From RGIG1902 sp034926865 (GTDB lineage Bacteria > Bacillota > Clostridia > Oscillospirales > Butyricicoccaceae): DNA of 64,000 nucleotides. The translations under genes and the position numbers were made by a program. Shown piece after piece: positions 39,785 through 48,682 of this stretch. The stretch lies in assembly GCA_034926865.1 (NCBI GenBank), contig JAYFQP010000014.1:62001-126000 (forward strand), in the 5' to 3' direction. Under the pieces are notes generated by a model. That model was given only the letters and a program-made list of their open reading frames with translations, searched no databases and was not told the DNA's origin. How positions within the stretch are numbered: the first letter of the stretch is position 1; each line of letters opens with the position of its first letter.

Positions 39785-39798
39785 GTTGCCTATGCAAC
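39785..39798. promoter_or_regulatory. Possible Crp/Fnr-type operator
   Basis: GTTGC-CTAT-GCAAC is a short palindrome between the Crp/Fnr gene and the divergent ECF-type gene. It is half of what a typical 22-bp Crp site would need, so the assignment is tentative. Confidence 0.35.
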
Positions 39799-39851
39799 AT
39801 ACTTCGTGAAAATAATGTCATATAATAAGTAAAAATTATCCGGAGGCTTTT

Positions 39852-40382
39852 ATGAAAAACACATCAAACATCAAATGGATAGCTACAACTGCAATATTTA
39901 TTGCGCTTCTTGTCACACTGCAGAGCGTGACAAAATCTATGGGACAATATGTCACTGGCTCTTTGGTAAATATGGTGCTGATTATGGCAGTTCTTACTGC
40001 CGGTTTATATTCAGGAATAACGGTATCCATTCTATCCCCTATCTTTGCGTTTATCCTTGGTATAGGCCCTGCTTTTGTTCAGCTTGTTCCATTTATCGCT
40101 CTAGGAAATCTGGTTTTAGTTCTTGTTTGGGGATTTATGTGTCGTAACGGAAACTCCATAAAGAATATGTCCATCTCTCTTGTCGGTGGAGCTGTTCTTA
40201 AGTTCCTCGCGCTATATATAGGCATCATAAAAGTAGCCATACCCATGTTTCTCAGCCTTAACGAGAAACAGATAGCAGTCATATCCGCCTCCTTCTCTTA
40301 TCCTCAGATCATAACAGCCTGCATAGGCGGGCTTATCGCGATGTTAGTTTCACCCACAGTAATAAAAGCGATAAAGAAGTAA
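39852..40382 (+). CDS. ECF transporter substrate-binding (S) component-like membrane protein
   Basis: The protein has 176 residues with five or six membrane helices. GGAGG lies 8 bases before the ATG. The N-terminus (IATTAIFIALLVTLQSVTKS) and the GSLVNMVLIMAVLTAGLYSG segment match small S components of ECF vitamin or metabolite transporters, which share a central EcfAAT module encoded elsewhere. The substrate cannot be told from the sequence. It is divergent from the Crp/Fnr regulator. A 16-bp terminator follows. Confidence 0.75.
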   Translation: MKNTSNIKWIATTAIFIALLVTLQSVTKSMGQYVTGSLVNMVLIMAVLTAGLYSGITVSILSPIFAFILGIGPAFVQLVPFIALGNLVLVLVWGFMCRNGNSIKNMSISLVGGAVLKFLALYIGIIKVAIPMFLSLNEKQIAVISASFSYPQIITACIGGLIAMLVSPTVIKAIKK

Positions 40383-40443
40383 TTCTAAGCTGTTTAATAA
40401 AAGTACAACTAAAAAGAAACTTTACTTATTACTCAGTCTCTTA

Positions 40444-40478
40444 AAAACGAGGCGCTTCATGTTGAAGCGCCTCGTTTT
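40444..40478. terminator. Bidirectional intrinsic terminator
   Basis: AAAACGAGGCGCTTCA and TGAAGCGCCTCGTTTT form a perfect 16-bp stem with a TGT loop. It lies between the converging ECF-type gene and ABC exporter gene. Confidence 0.9.
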
Positions 40479-40612
40479 AGTTAACCATAATTTATAAAAC
40501 CTTAGTCTATTACATATTGCAGAATAATTTTAAAAACGCAAATCTGTATTAACAAATTGTGCCTTCTTGAAGAAACTTGGTTATTATACCTGACAATAAG
40601 TCAAATATGATG

Positions 40613-42463
40613 TTAAGCAACATGCTCAAATTGGCTGTTATATAGCTCGGCGTAAAATCCGTTCTTTTCAAGCAGTTCCGCATGGTTTCCGCTTTCTACG
40701 ATATCTCCGTCTTTCATAACCAAAATCAGATCGGCATTTTTAATCGTAGACAACCTATGGGCTATCACAAAGGAAGTTCTTCCAACAGTCAATTTGTCCA
40801 TTGCCTTCTGCACAATCCGCTCAGTACGTGTGTCCACCGAGCTTGTGGCTTCATCCAAGATAAGCAGAGGCGCATTCTGAATCATAGCTCTTGCAATTGT
40901 AATAAGCTGTTTTTGTCCTTCTGACAAGCTTGATTTGGAATTGAGCATAGTATTATATCCTTCTGGTAGTGTCCTGATGAAATGATGCAGCCCTACAGTT
41001 TTGCTAACAGCTATGACCTGATCATCAGTCACTCCTTGCTTTCCATAAATAATATTCTCACGGATAGTACCTTCAAAAAGCCAGGTATCCTGAAGAACCA
41101 TGCCAAATTGCTGGTGAACATTTTCTCTTGGAAGCTGGCTTATCGGAACGTTGTCCAGCAAAATTTCACCATCTGTTGGCTCATAAAAACGCATCAGCAG
41201 ATTCACTATGGTTGTTTTTCCGGCTCCGGTAGGCCCAACGATGGCAACCTTTTGACCCGCCTTTATCTTGGCTGAAAAGTCCTTTATAACAGTATTCTCC
41301 GGCATATATCCAAATTTGACATGCTGAAATTCTACATCTCCGGTGACACGTTCCAACTGTTTTTGCTTTTGACTTTCGTTCTCCATCTCAACTTCTTCAA
41401 GAAATTCAAATACACGCTCACCAGCGGCTGCTGTTCTTTGCAAATTGTTAAAGGCCTGAGCAATCTGCGACAGTGGCTGAGTAAACAAACGAATATACAT
41501 CATAAAGGCTACAATTACGCCGAATGTAATAGTTCCATTCATGGCAAGCGTTGCACCTACCACACAAACAGCAACATAACCCAGATTTCCGACAAAGCTC
41601 ATCAGAGGCATCATCAGGCCGGATAAAAACTGTGCCTTCCATGCGCTGGAGTAAAGGTCACTGTTAATCATCTCAAAAGTATTTTTGGCCTGTTCGCTTC
41701 CGTTATAGACCTTAACTACGTTATGCCCATCGTAGATTTCTTCAATGTGCCCGTTAATTGCACCCAGGGCATTTTGCTGAACAGAAAAATGCTTTTGTGA
41801 CTTTGACATAATCAGCAACATTAGCCCAAAGCCAAAAACACTTGTCCCTACCGCCGTCAGTGCCAGTATCCAGTTGTTATAAAACATCATGAAAACCGAG
41901 CCCGTAAGCAGTGTTACTGCCGTGACAAGCGAACCAATGCTCTGGTTTAGCGTCTGTCCGATGGTATCAACATCATTTGTCACTCGGCTCAAAACATCTC
42001 CGTGACTTATCCGGTCAAAATACTTAAGCGGCAACCTGTTTATCTTCTGAGAAATATCTGAACGCATGTTTTTAGAAATCTTTTGCGTCACAGTTGCCAT
42101 AATCCAACTCTGCGTCAGATTCAGAAACATGGAACTCCCATAGAAAAATACAAGTATCCACGCAATATCAGAAACTGCCTTGAGATCAATGCTTTTTACT
42201 ATTGGGATTCCATTGACAAGTGCAGGAAGCCCTTGACCGATTTCATTGGTCATGTCTTTGAGCTTATCTGGCCCAATGATTTGAAACACCGTACCAGCTG
42301 TTGCTGCTAACAGCGCCACGGCAATAGCCGGTAAATATTTCTTACAGTATTGCAGCAATTTTGCCATCGTACCTTTAAAGTTTTTAGGCTTTTCAACCAA
42401 CCCGCCCATACCGCGCGGCCTGCCAATCGCATTTCCGGCTACTCTTGTTCGTTTTTCGCTCAT
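40613..42463 (-). CDS. ABC exporter half with canonical ATPase residues
   Basis: The protein has 616 residues. A basic N-terminus (KRTRVAGNAIGRPRG) and six membrane helices (residues about 40-340) are followed by the ATPase domain with Walker A GPTGAGKTT, signature LSEGQKQLIT, Walker B LLILDEATSSVD and switch IAHRLSTI. The catalytic Glu and His are present but the signature is LSEGQ instead of LSGGQ. With the partner encoded upstream (ATGA overlap) it forms a heterodimeric exporter of the BmrCD/LmrCD/TM287-288 type, which extrudes drugs or lipophilic compounds. This subunit carries the working catalytic site. Confidence 0.9.
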   Translation of the reverse strand: MSEKRTRVAGNAIGRPRGMGGLVEKPKNFKGTMAKLLQYCKKYLPAIAVALLAATAGTVFQIIGPDKLKDMTNEIGQGLPALVNGIPIVKSIDLKAVSDIAWILVFFYGSSMFLNLTQSWIMATVTQKISKNMRSDISQKINRLPLKYFDRISHGDVLSRVTNDVDTIGQTLNQSIGSLVTAVTLLTGSVFMMFYNNWILALTAVGTSVFGFGLMLLIMSKSQKHFSVQQNALGAINGHIEEIYDGHNVVKVYNGSEQAKNTFEMINSDLYSSAWKAQFLSGLMMPLMSFVGNLGYVAVCVVGATLAMNGTITFGVIVAFMMYIRLFTQPLSQIAQAFNNLQRTAAAGERVFEFLEEVEMENESQKQKQLERVTGDVEFQHVKFGYMPENTVIKDFSAKIKAGQKVAIVGPTGAGKTTIVNLLMRFYEPTDGEILLDNVPISQLPRENVHQQFGMVLQDTWLFEGTIRENIIYGKQGVTDDQVIAVSKTVGLHHFIRTLPEGYNTMLNSKSSLSEGQKQLITIARAMIQNAPLLILDEATSSVDTRTERIVQKAMDKLTVGRTSFVIAHRLSTIKNADLILVMKDGDIVESGNHAELLEKNGFYAELYNSQFEHVA

Positions 42464-44223
42464 ATTGCAAGTTCCTCCTCGCTTAGCTGTGAAACCGCTA
42501 TTTCCCTGTAGATGTCACAGTTTGCCAACAGTTCCTTGTGTTTTCCTATGCCAACAACTCTACCCTCATCCAATACCACAATCTGATCAGCATCCATAAT
42601 AGTACCTATACGCTGTGCAACAATCAGGCTGGTTACGCCTTTACTCTCCTGCTTCAACGCCGAGCGAAGGGCCCTGTCTGTCTTATAGTCAAGCGCGGAA
42701 AAGCTATCGTCAAATATATATATCTCTGGTTTTCGACAAACTGCCCTCGCAATAGACAAACGCTGCTTCTGCCCTCCAGACACATTAGTGCCCCCTTGCG
42801 AAATCTCAGCCTGGTAACCGCCCCTATCTGCACTTTCCACAAAATCAGTTCCTTGTGCAATCCATACAGCACGGCGAATTTGCTCTTCAGAAGGCGGGAT
42901 GTGTCCATTATCGCCAAAAGCTACGTTTGTACTTACGGTGCCTTTAAACAGAACTGCCTTCTGCGGAACATAGCCAATTTTATTGTTAAGAACATCCTGT
43001 TTATAGCTTTTTACATTAACACCATCCACAAAAATTTCCCCTTCGGTTGCATCAAAGAAACGGGGGATAAGGTTAATAAGTGTACTCTTTCCGCTTCCGG
43101 TTGAACCAATGAATGCAATGGTTTCTCCCTTCTTTGCTGAAAAACTTACATCATGAAGAACATAATCAGCAGCTCCCGGATATTTAAATCCAACATGGCG
43201 AAACTCAATTTCACCCTCCATCCCCGGTTTTCCATCAGTTACGCTGCCCTCCACAATCGCAGGAGCAGTATCCAAGACCTCATTAATACGCTTGGCGGAA
43301 ACCATAGCTCTCGGAAGAAGAATAAATATCATAACGACCATCATTAATGACATTATTACCTGCATGGCATACATGGAAAAAACAACCATATTTGAAAACA
43401 GTGTAAGTTTGTCAAGCATCTGCGCCTCATTTATCAAATAAGCACCTATCCAATAAATCGAAAGAGTAAGGCCGCTCATCATAGTATACATGAAAGGAAG
43501 CATAACAGCCATTCCCCTACTGGTATACAGTTGCGTAAAAGTTAGTTCTTCATTAGCCGATTCGAACTTATCTTCCTGGTACTGTTCTGCGTTATAGGCA
43601 CGTACCACTCTTAATCCGGCAAGGTTTTCCATAGTAACCCGGTTGAGATTATCCGTTAACACCTGCATCTTTTGAAATTTCGGTATAAGTTTTGTTAAAA
43701 GAAGTGAAACCATCACAATGAAAATCAATACTGCAATTCCTGTAGCAAGTGTCCATTCAGAGCCTTTTCCTGCTATTTTGGTAATTGCCCACACCGCCGT
43801 AATAGGAGCTTTTATTATCATTTGTAGACCCATTGTAATCAGCATCTGTATCTGGGTTACATCATTAGTAGAACGTGTGATCAAGCTTGCAGTAGAAAAC
43901 CGGCTGATTTCTTCCATAGAAAAGGAATCTACTTTATTAAACAGCAGGCTGCGAAGCCTCTGAGAAAACGAAGCAGCGATCCGCGAAGCCAAAAAGCCCA
44001 CAGCGGCAGCAGAAGCAAAGCTTCCCAGCGCACAAAGAAGCATATACCCCCCTTGACTCCATATTTCTGACATCTCGCTGCCTGGAGTCTGGGTAAGCCT
44101 TGTGATCTCAGACATATAGTCAGGCAGCTTCAAATCCAGCCATACCTGAACCACAATGAAAACAAGACTGATACATGCTTGCATCCATTCTTTCCAATTT
44201 AAGCGCTTGAGTATTTTTAACAT
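42460..44223 (-). CDS. ABC exporter half with degenerate ATPase residues
   Basis: The protein has 587 residues from the ATG at 44223, with GGGAG 7 bases upstream. Six membrane helices precede an ATPase domain with Walker A GSTGSGKST and signature VSGGQKQRLS. The Walker B is IYIFDDSFSALD, with Asp in place of the catalytic Glu, and the switch motif is LIVAQRIGTI, with Gln in place of His. These changes mark the degenerate half of asymmetric ABC exporters. It pairs with the next gene, overlapping by 4 bases. A marR gene lies upstream, separated by a terminator. Confidence 0.9.
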   Translation of the reverse strand: MLKILKRLNWKEWMQACISLVFIVVQVWLDLKLPDYMSEITRLTQTPGSEMSEIWSQGGYMLLCALGSFASAAAVGFLASRIAASFSQRLRSLLFNKVDSFSMEEISRFSTASLITRSTNDVTQIQMLITMGLQMIIKAPITAVWAITKIAGKGSEWTLATGIAVLIFIVMVSLLLTKLIPKFQKMQVLTDNLNRVTMENLAGLRVVRAYNAEQYQEDKFESANEELTFTQLYTSRGMAVMLPFMYTMMSGLTLSIYWIGAYLINEAQMLDKLTLFSNMVVFSMYAMQVIMSLMMVVMIFILLPRAMVSAKRINEVLDTAPAIVEGSVTDGKPGMEGEIEFRHVGFKYPGAADYVLHDVSFSAKKGETIAFIGSTGSGKSTLINLIPRFFDATEGEIFVDGVNVKSYKQDVLNNKIGYVPQKAVLFKGTVSTNVAFGDNGHIPPSEEQIRRAVWIAQGTDFVESADRGGYQAEISQGGTNVSGGQKQRLSIARAVCRKPEIYIFDDSFSALDYKTDRALRSALKQESKGVTSLIVAQRIGTIMDADQIVVLDEGRVVGIGKHKELLANCDIYREIAVSQLSEEELAI

Positions 44224-44241
44224 AAACAATCTCCCATTATT

Positions 44242-44254
44242 CTAATAGAATTAG
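44242..44254. promoter_or_regulatory. Palindrome upstream of the ABC exporter genes
   Basis: CTAAT-AGA-ATTAG, 18 bases before the start codon, with GTTAGCA nearby (44266-44272). Similar TTAGC words occur in the marR promoter, so this may be a second MarR-family site. Confidence 0.45.
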
Positions 44255-44287
44255 TATCAAACATCGTTAGCAGTTTGTATTTGAAAA

Positions 44288-44307
44288 GCGGCCATACAAA
44301 TGGCCGC
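44288..44307 (-). terminator. Intrinsic terminator between marR and the ABC genes
   Basis: GCGGCCAT and ATGGCCGC form a perfect 8-bp stem with a 4-base loop, followed on the minus strand by TTTT. It would separate or attenuate the ABC genes relative to marR. Confidence 0.75.
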
Positions 44308-44310
44308 GCT

Positions 44311-44745
44311 TTATTCCGAATAAGTATACTTCGATACAATTTCCGACAGCCTCCCGGTAATTCTAACGTATTCTTTGGCGTCTTCCTCACCCAATTGAGA
44401 AATTATTTGTGTAAAACTTTCCACCATCTGCCGTTTAACTTTGTCTACCTGTGTTTTTCCCTTTGGAGTCAGTTCCACCAAAATTCTTCTCCGGTCATTG
44501 ATATCTATGCGGCGTGTAATCAATCCTTTTTTCTCCAGATTGTTCAATGCCACTGCAATACGAGCAGAGCTGATTTTCATAAACTTACTTATTTCACTTG
44601 GCAGCGCTGCGCCATCTTGAAAAGCGAGATATTGCAGCACAAAAGGCTCTCCCTGCATGCATTCACTTAATCTTTTATGTGGCTTTGCCCTGTTGATAAT
44701 ATACATTTTTTCCATCAGTTCCACGACGAGCGCCTGATAATCCAT
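44311..44745 (-). CDS. MarR-family transcription regulator
   Basis: The protein has 144 residues; GAGGG precedes the ATG. It shows a winged HTH with SEISKFMKISSARIAVALNN, the wing LITRRIDINDRRRILVELTP (D-x-R-x-R motif), and flanking dimer helices. MarR regulators repress adjacent efflux genes until a ligand binds. Its own promoter (44783-44811) contains an inverted repeat likely to be its operator. The heterodimeric ABC exporter downstream is the expected target. Confidence 0.9.
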   Translation of the reverse strand: MDYQALVVELMEKMYIINRAKPHKRLSECMQGEPFVLQYLAFQDGAALPSEISKFMKISSARIAVALNNLEKKGLITRRIDINDRRRILVELTPKGKTQVDKVKRQMVESFTQIISQLGEEDAKEYVRITGRLSEIVSKYTYSE

Positions 44746-44768
44746 TTTTATCCCTCAAATCATTTTGT

Positions 44769-44811
44769 CTAACTGCATTAGCAATATAACACAGTTAGCT
44801 TTACTCGTCAA
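44769..44811 (-). promoter_or_regulatory. marR promoter with inverted-repeat operator
   Basis: Minus-strand TTGACG (complement of 44806-44811) and TATATT (complement of 44783-44788) are 17 bases apart. CTAACTG (44769-44775) and CAGTTAG (44792-44798) form an inverted repeat across the -10 region, fitting autorepression. Confidence 0.75.
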
Positions 44812-44935
44812 GACGTTTCTTAATATTTACAAACATTTACTGTAATTAGTGCCCACTAAACATGTGTAAAGCAAGTTACACAGCCGTGAATTGACCAACA
44901 ATAAATGCTGCTCATCATCACAGAAACGGTAAAAA

Positions 44936-44962
44936 GTCAGGCAGCAAATTCCGCTGCCTGAC
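44936..44962 (-). terminator. Intrinsic terminator of the DUF4914 gene
   Basis: GTCAGGCAGC and GCTGCCTGAC form a perfect 10-bp stem with a 7-base loop; TTTTT follows on the minus strand. Confidence 0.85.
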
Positions 44963-45008
44963 TTCATTAATCTCTATTATTTAATTTGTCCTTACGCTGA
45001 CACTAATC

Positions 45009-46901
45009 TTATTTTAAATTCATAGGAGTTATGGCCAGATAATCTTCAAGCTTGCCATCATTTAGACAGCACTCAATAATCTGCCTTCCCAGAGGATCAA
45101 GATCATCGGTAAGAAACTGGCTGATCTCCTGCTTAAAGAAATCAACAAGTATCTTGGCCCCGGCATCGTATCCCTTCTCACCCAGCTTTGACTGTGTCTC
45201 TGGTCGCAAGAAGGTCTGACGTATAAACTGATTATCAAGCTTCATGTCTATAAACGAATACCCAAAGATCGGGCATCGTGCAGGAGTAAGGTGCTTCATC
45301 TTTACAACGCCATTATGCCGTGCAAGATACTCTCTGCTTATCCATTCACTCATAAATCCAATCTTATAGGCGCCTATATGCTGATTCGGGATAAGCGTAT
45401 TAAGGGTATTCGGGCAGTTCATTATCTGCCTGAGCAAAAGATTTGCCTGCACTACTTTTTGACCAGTTGCAAAGGGCCAATAAGACCCAACGCCTTCGCT
45501 CTTCATCTTGCCGCTTCCGTCTACAATGCTGGGGTTTTTGAACCCTCTGGGAGAAACAAGCCGCCACAACCACGCCAGCGACTGCGGAACAACATGCAAA
45601 AGCCCCATAACTCCGTAATTAGGCTCCTCCGCTGTTGAAGGAGGCATGCGGACGCCAAAGCTTCTAACGCTCACTTCCTGCGGCTCAAGCGGAACAATAT
45701 TATCGATCATATCCCTGGGAATAATAACTCTGGGGTTAGTGCATGGCTGGCCGTTTGAGTCCATAACATGTTCCCAGATAAGGCATGTAGCGCCGGGAAC
45801 TCCGTCCATATTGAGGAACATTAACGGACGCTTGGGATGAATACATATTTTCTCATAAGTGGGGCTGTTTCCATAGGCATTCATACTGTCCATACGCAGG
45901 AACCAACCGTCTTCAGCATCCATTATCATCAGCTTGCCCGTCTCGGGAGACTGTATCTTATTATAAGCCACAGCCATATCGTCTGCAATTGGATGTATCT
46001 TGCAGCTTTCTGTCAGATTCAAGTAATATTTTTCTCCTGTGACAGTATGCGTTCCCAAAAGCAGCCTGCCGTCTTCCTGCCTCTGGAAATCTTCAAGCAT
46101 CTCGCTCTTGCCGCCGCCTGACGCGCCCTCATGCATAAATACCGTTTCATTTTCATAAGGAGTTTCAACCATGGCAGCAGAGGCATGACAGCATACCCAG
46201 CCTTCCTGCTCGCCTATATCAAGCAGAACCGAGAAAACGCCCTTCTTAGCTGATGGACCCGGATAAAGATTATACGAAAACACTTCATGCAGCGTCTTGG
46301 AACGGTTATGTACTACAACCTGCTTTCCGTCAAAATGTGTATGACGGAAAGGTGGCGCCACATAAATTATCGAACGGGGTACATATCCTTGATGTACTTC
46401 CTGTATTGGTATAAAGCCCTGCATATTTGCAAGAGATAACGCAAAGAAAGCCGCGTTTGAAGGGCAGATCATTAGGCTCTCGTACCCATACTTTGCGTCG
46501 CCGGCTTTAAACGGAAGCATTATAAGCTTCTGGGTCGAAAGCCAGTCAAAAGTCTCCTGCCTCAATTTTTCAAAGTCATATCCATAAACGTCGGCAAATT
46601 TAGGCTTGTCAGTAGGAAGCTCGTCTCCGATCACCATCGAATTAGGATCTCTGCGACGCATATAATCTTCCATAAAGTTGACAAGCGGCCCATTCTTACA
46701 TCTTAAAACTTCGGCCTCTTTAACTGTACCTTTACCTACGATGTTATAATCAACATCGTACTTTGAAGTACGAGCCGGGCCATAAACAAGCTCATCAAGC
46801 TCATTTTGGCCTTCTACATAGCCAATAGATTTGCATTTCAGCAAAGCCTTGGTTAGATCTTCCGGCAAAACAAAGCGATTGAAAAAATCATCTGTAAACA
46901 T
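45009..46901 (-). CDS. DUF4914 family protein (kinase / PEP-carboxykinase-like fold)
   Basis: The protein has 630 residues; GGAG lies upstream of the ATG. The central region carries FMHEGASGGGKSEMLEDF, a Walker A-type loop similar to that of PEP carboxykinase and HPr kinase, followed by acidic motifs (IADDMAVAYNK, MIMDAEDGWFLRMDSMNAYG) that could bind metal. The whole sequence matches the DUF4914 family, common in Clostridia and Bacteroidetes. The reaction is not known; a nucleotide-dependent carboxykinase or kinase activity is a fold-based guess. It is a single-gene unit with its own terminator. Confidence 0.8.
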   Translation of the reverse strand: MFTDDFFNRFVLPEDLTKALLKCKSIGYVEGQNELDELVYGPARTSKYDVDYNIVGKGTVKEAEVLRCKNGPLVNFMEDYMRRRDPNSMVIGDELPTDKPKFADVYGYDFEKLRQETFDWLSTQKLIMLPFKAGDAKYGYESLMICPSNAAFFALSLANMQGFIPIQEVHQGYVPRSIIYVAPPFRHTHFDGKQVVVHNRSKTLHEVFSYNLYPGPSAKKGVFSVLLDIGEQEGWVCCHASAAMVETPYENETVFMHEGASGGGKSEMLEDFQRQEDGRLLLGTHTVTGEKYYLNLTESCKIHPIADDMAVAYNKIQSPETGKLMIMDAEDGWFLRMDSMNAYGNSPTYEKICIHPKRPLMFLNMDGVPGATCLIWEHVMDSNGQPCTNPRVIIPRDMIDNIVPLEPQEVSVRSFGVRMPPSTAEEPNYGVMGLLHVVPQSLAWLWRLVSPRGFKNPSIVDGSGKMKSEGVGSYWPFATGQKVVQANLLLRQIMNCPNTLNTLIPNQHIGAYKIGFMSEWISREYLARHNGVVKMKHLTPARCPIFGYSFIDMKLDNQFIRQTFLRPETQSKLGEKGYDAGAKILVDFFKQEISQFLTDDLDPLGRQIIECCLNDGKLEDYLAITPMNLK

Positions 46902-47079
46902 CCGATTCTACTCCATTATATCATAATATTTTATTGTTTATATAGTATCACGCTAAAGCGGCTTAGTCAATACTTTTGTTAATATATCCAAAATTTCTAT
47001 ATTTCTAAAACCATTTATTGTGATTTGTAAACTTACGAATTATTAATAACTACTCATAGTTTTTTTTATAATAAAAAAA

Positions 47080-47117
47080 GTCAGGAACAAAACTTTGTTC
47101 CTGACTTTGTTCCTGAC
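47080..47117 (-). terminator. guaB terminator with duplicated arm
   Basis: GTCAGGAACAAA (47080-47091) can pair with either of two tandem copies of TTTGTTCCTGAC (47094-47105 and 47106-47117). TTTTTTTATT follows on the minus strand. The second copy looks like a slipped duplication. Confidence 0.8.
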
Positions 47118-47130
47118 TTTGAAAACATTT

Positions 47131-48606
47131 TTATTGCTCTGGACTCACAGTATAGTTTGGAGCTTCTTTTGTAATGTAAATATCGTGAGGATGGCTTTCT
47201 TTCAGTCCGGCTCCCGTTATCTTCATAAACTTACCATTCATTTGAAGAGTGGGTATATCCTTTGCTCCGCAATAACCCATGCCTGAACGAAGGCCTCCCA
47301 TCAGTTGAAATACGGTGTCCCCTACCCTGCCTTTAAAAGGAACTCGTCCTTCAACGCCTTCAGGAACAAGCTTTTTACTGCCAGACTGGAAGTATCTGTC
47401 TCCCGAACCTTTCGCCATTGCTCCCATTGAGCCCATACCTCTATATACCTTGAAACGTCTTCCCTGGTATACCTCGGTATCTCCGGGGCTCTCATCACAT
47501 CCCGCCAGCAACGAACCGAGCATTACAACGTCGCCGCCTGCGGCAAGCGCCTTTACAATATCTCCTGAATACTTGATTCCACCGTCTGCAATTACGGGTA
47601 TTCCATAACGCTGAGCCTCACAGGCCGCATCAAAAATAGCCGTTATCTGAGGTACGCCCACGCCTGCAACGACGCGTGTCGTGCATATAGAACCAGGGCC
47701 GATACCCACTTTTATGGCGTCTGCTCCGGCATCTATAAGCGCCTTGGCAGCCTCACTTGTAGCTATATTTCCGGCAATGACCGGAACATTATATGCCTTT
47801 TTGACTTTTTTTAGGCACTCAATAATATTATGTGAATGTCCGTGAGCCGAATCGAGAACCAGTACATCGGCATCAGCTTCTATCAGGGCAGCAGCCCTGT
47901 CAAGTACATCATTTGTTACGCCTATTGCTGCGGCGCAAAGCAGCCTGCCCTGTGAATCACGCGCGGTGTTGGGGTAAACAACGGCTTTTTCAATATCCTT
48001 AATCGTAATAAGGCCTTTAAGAGCAAAGTTCTCATCAACAAGAGGAAGCTTTTCGATCTTATGCTGGCGAAGTATAGCCTTTGCTTCCATGAGAGTTGTA
48101 TTGACAGGAGCGGTTATTAATCCTTCCTTTGTCATTATTTCTCCGCAAAGTTTTGAATAATCCTCTTCAAACTTAAGATCACGGTTAGTGAGAATACCAA
48201 CAAGTCTGCCGTTTTCACAAATAGGGACACCTGATATACGGTATTTCGCCATAAGATCGTCCGCATCGGCAAGTGTATGCTGCGGAGACAGATAAAACGG
48301 ATTATTTATTACTCCATTTTCAGAACGTTTTACTCTGTCAACATTGTCTGCCTGCTCATTTATTGACATGCTTTTGTGAATAACGCCTATTCCGCCTTCC
48401 CTGGCAAGCGCAATAGCCATGCGAGATTCAGTTACCGTATCCATAGCAGCACTTATTAGTGGGATATTAAGCTTTATGTTTTTAGTAAGCCTTGCCCCCA
48501 AGAAGATTTTGTCAGGAGTTACATCGCTCTCCGCCGGTATAAGAAGAACATCGTCAAACGTTACCCCTTCCTTGAAAAACTTCGCCTCCGGATTTGCATT
48601 AACCAT
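47131..48606 (-). CDS. guaB: IMP dehydrogenase
   Basis: The protein has 491 residues; GGAGGGG precedes the ATG. The (beta/alpha)8 barrel carries FDDVLLIPAESDV and IPLISAAMDTVTES at the start, the active-site loop GIGPGSICTTRVV (catalytic Cys), the GGIKYSGDIVKAL phosphate site, and the GMGSMGAMAKGS flap region. Two CBS domains (about residues 95-205) are inserted as usual. It oxidises IMP to XMP with NAD+, the committed step to GMP. No riboswitch is evident in the short leader. Confidence 0.95.
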   Translation of the reverse strand: MVNANPEAKFFKEGVTFDDVLLIPAESDVTPDKIFLGARLTKNIKLNIPLISAAMDTVTESRMAIALAREGGIGVIHKSMSINEQADNVDRVKRSENGVINNPFYLSPQHTLADADDLMAKYRISGVPICENGRLVGILTNRDLKFEEDYSKLCGEIMTKEGLITAPVNTTLMEAKAILRQHKIEKLPLVDENFALKGLITIKDIEKAVVYPNTARDSQGRLLCAAAIGVTNDVLDRAAALIEADADVLVLDSAHGHSHNIIECLKKVKKAYNVPVIAGNIATSEAAKALIDAGADAIKVGIGPGSICTTRVVAGVGVPQITAIFDAACEAQRYGIPVIADGGIKYSGDIVKALAAGGDVVMLGSLLAGCDESPGDTEVYQGRRFKVYRGMGSMGAMAKGSGDRYFQSGSKKLVPEGVEGRVPFKGRVGDTVFQLMGGLRSGMGYCGAKDIPTLQMNGKFMKITGAGLKESHPHDIYITKEAPNYTVSPEQ

Positions 48607-48682
48607 TTTTACCCCTCCATCTCTTTGTTACACTAACCTGATGCACTTATATTTTTATATAATACGACGAATTGTATACCAA

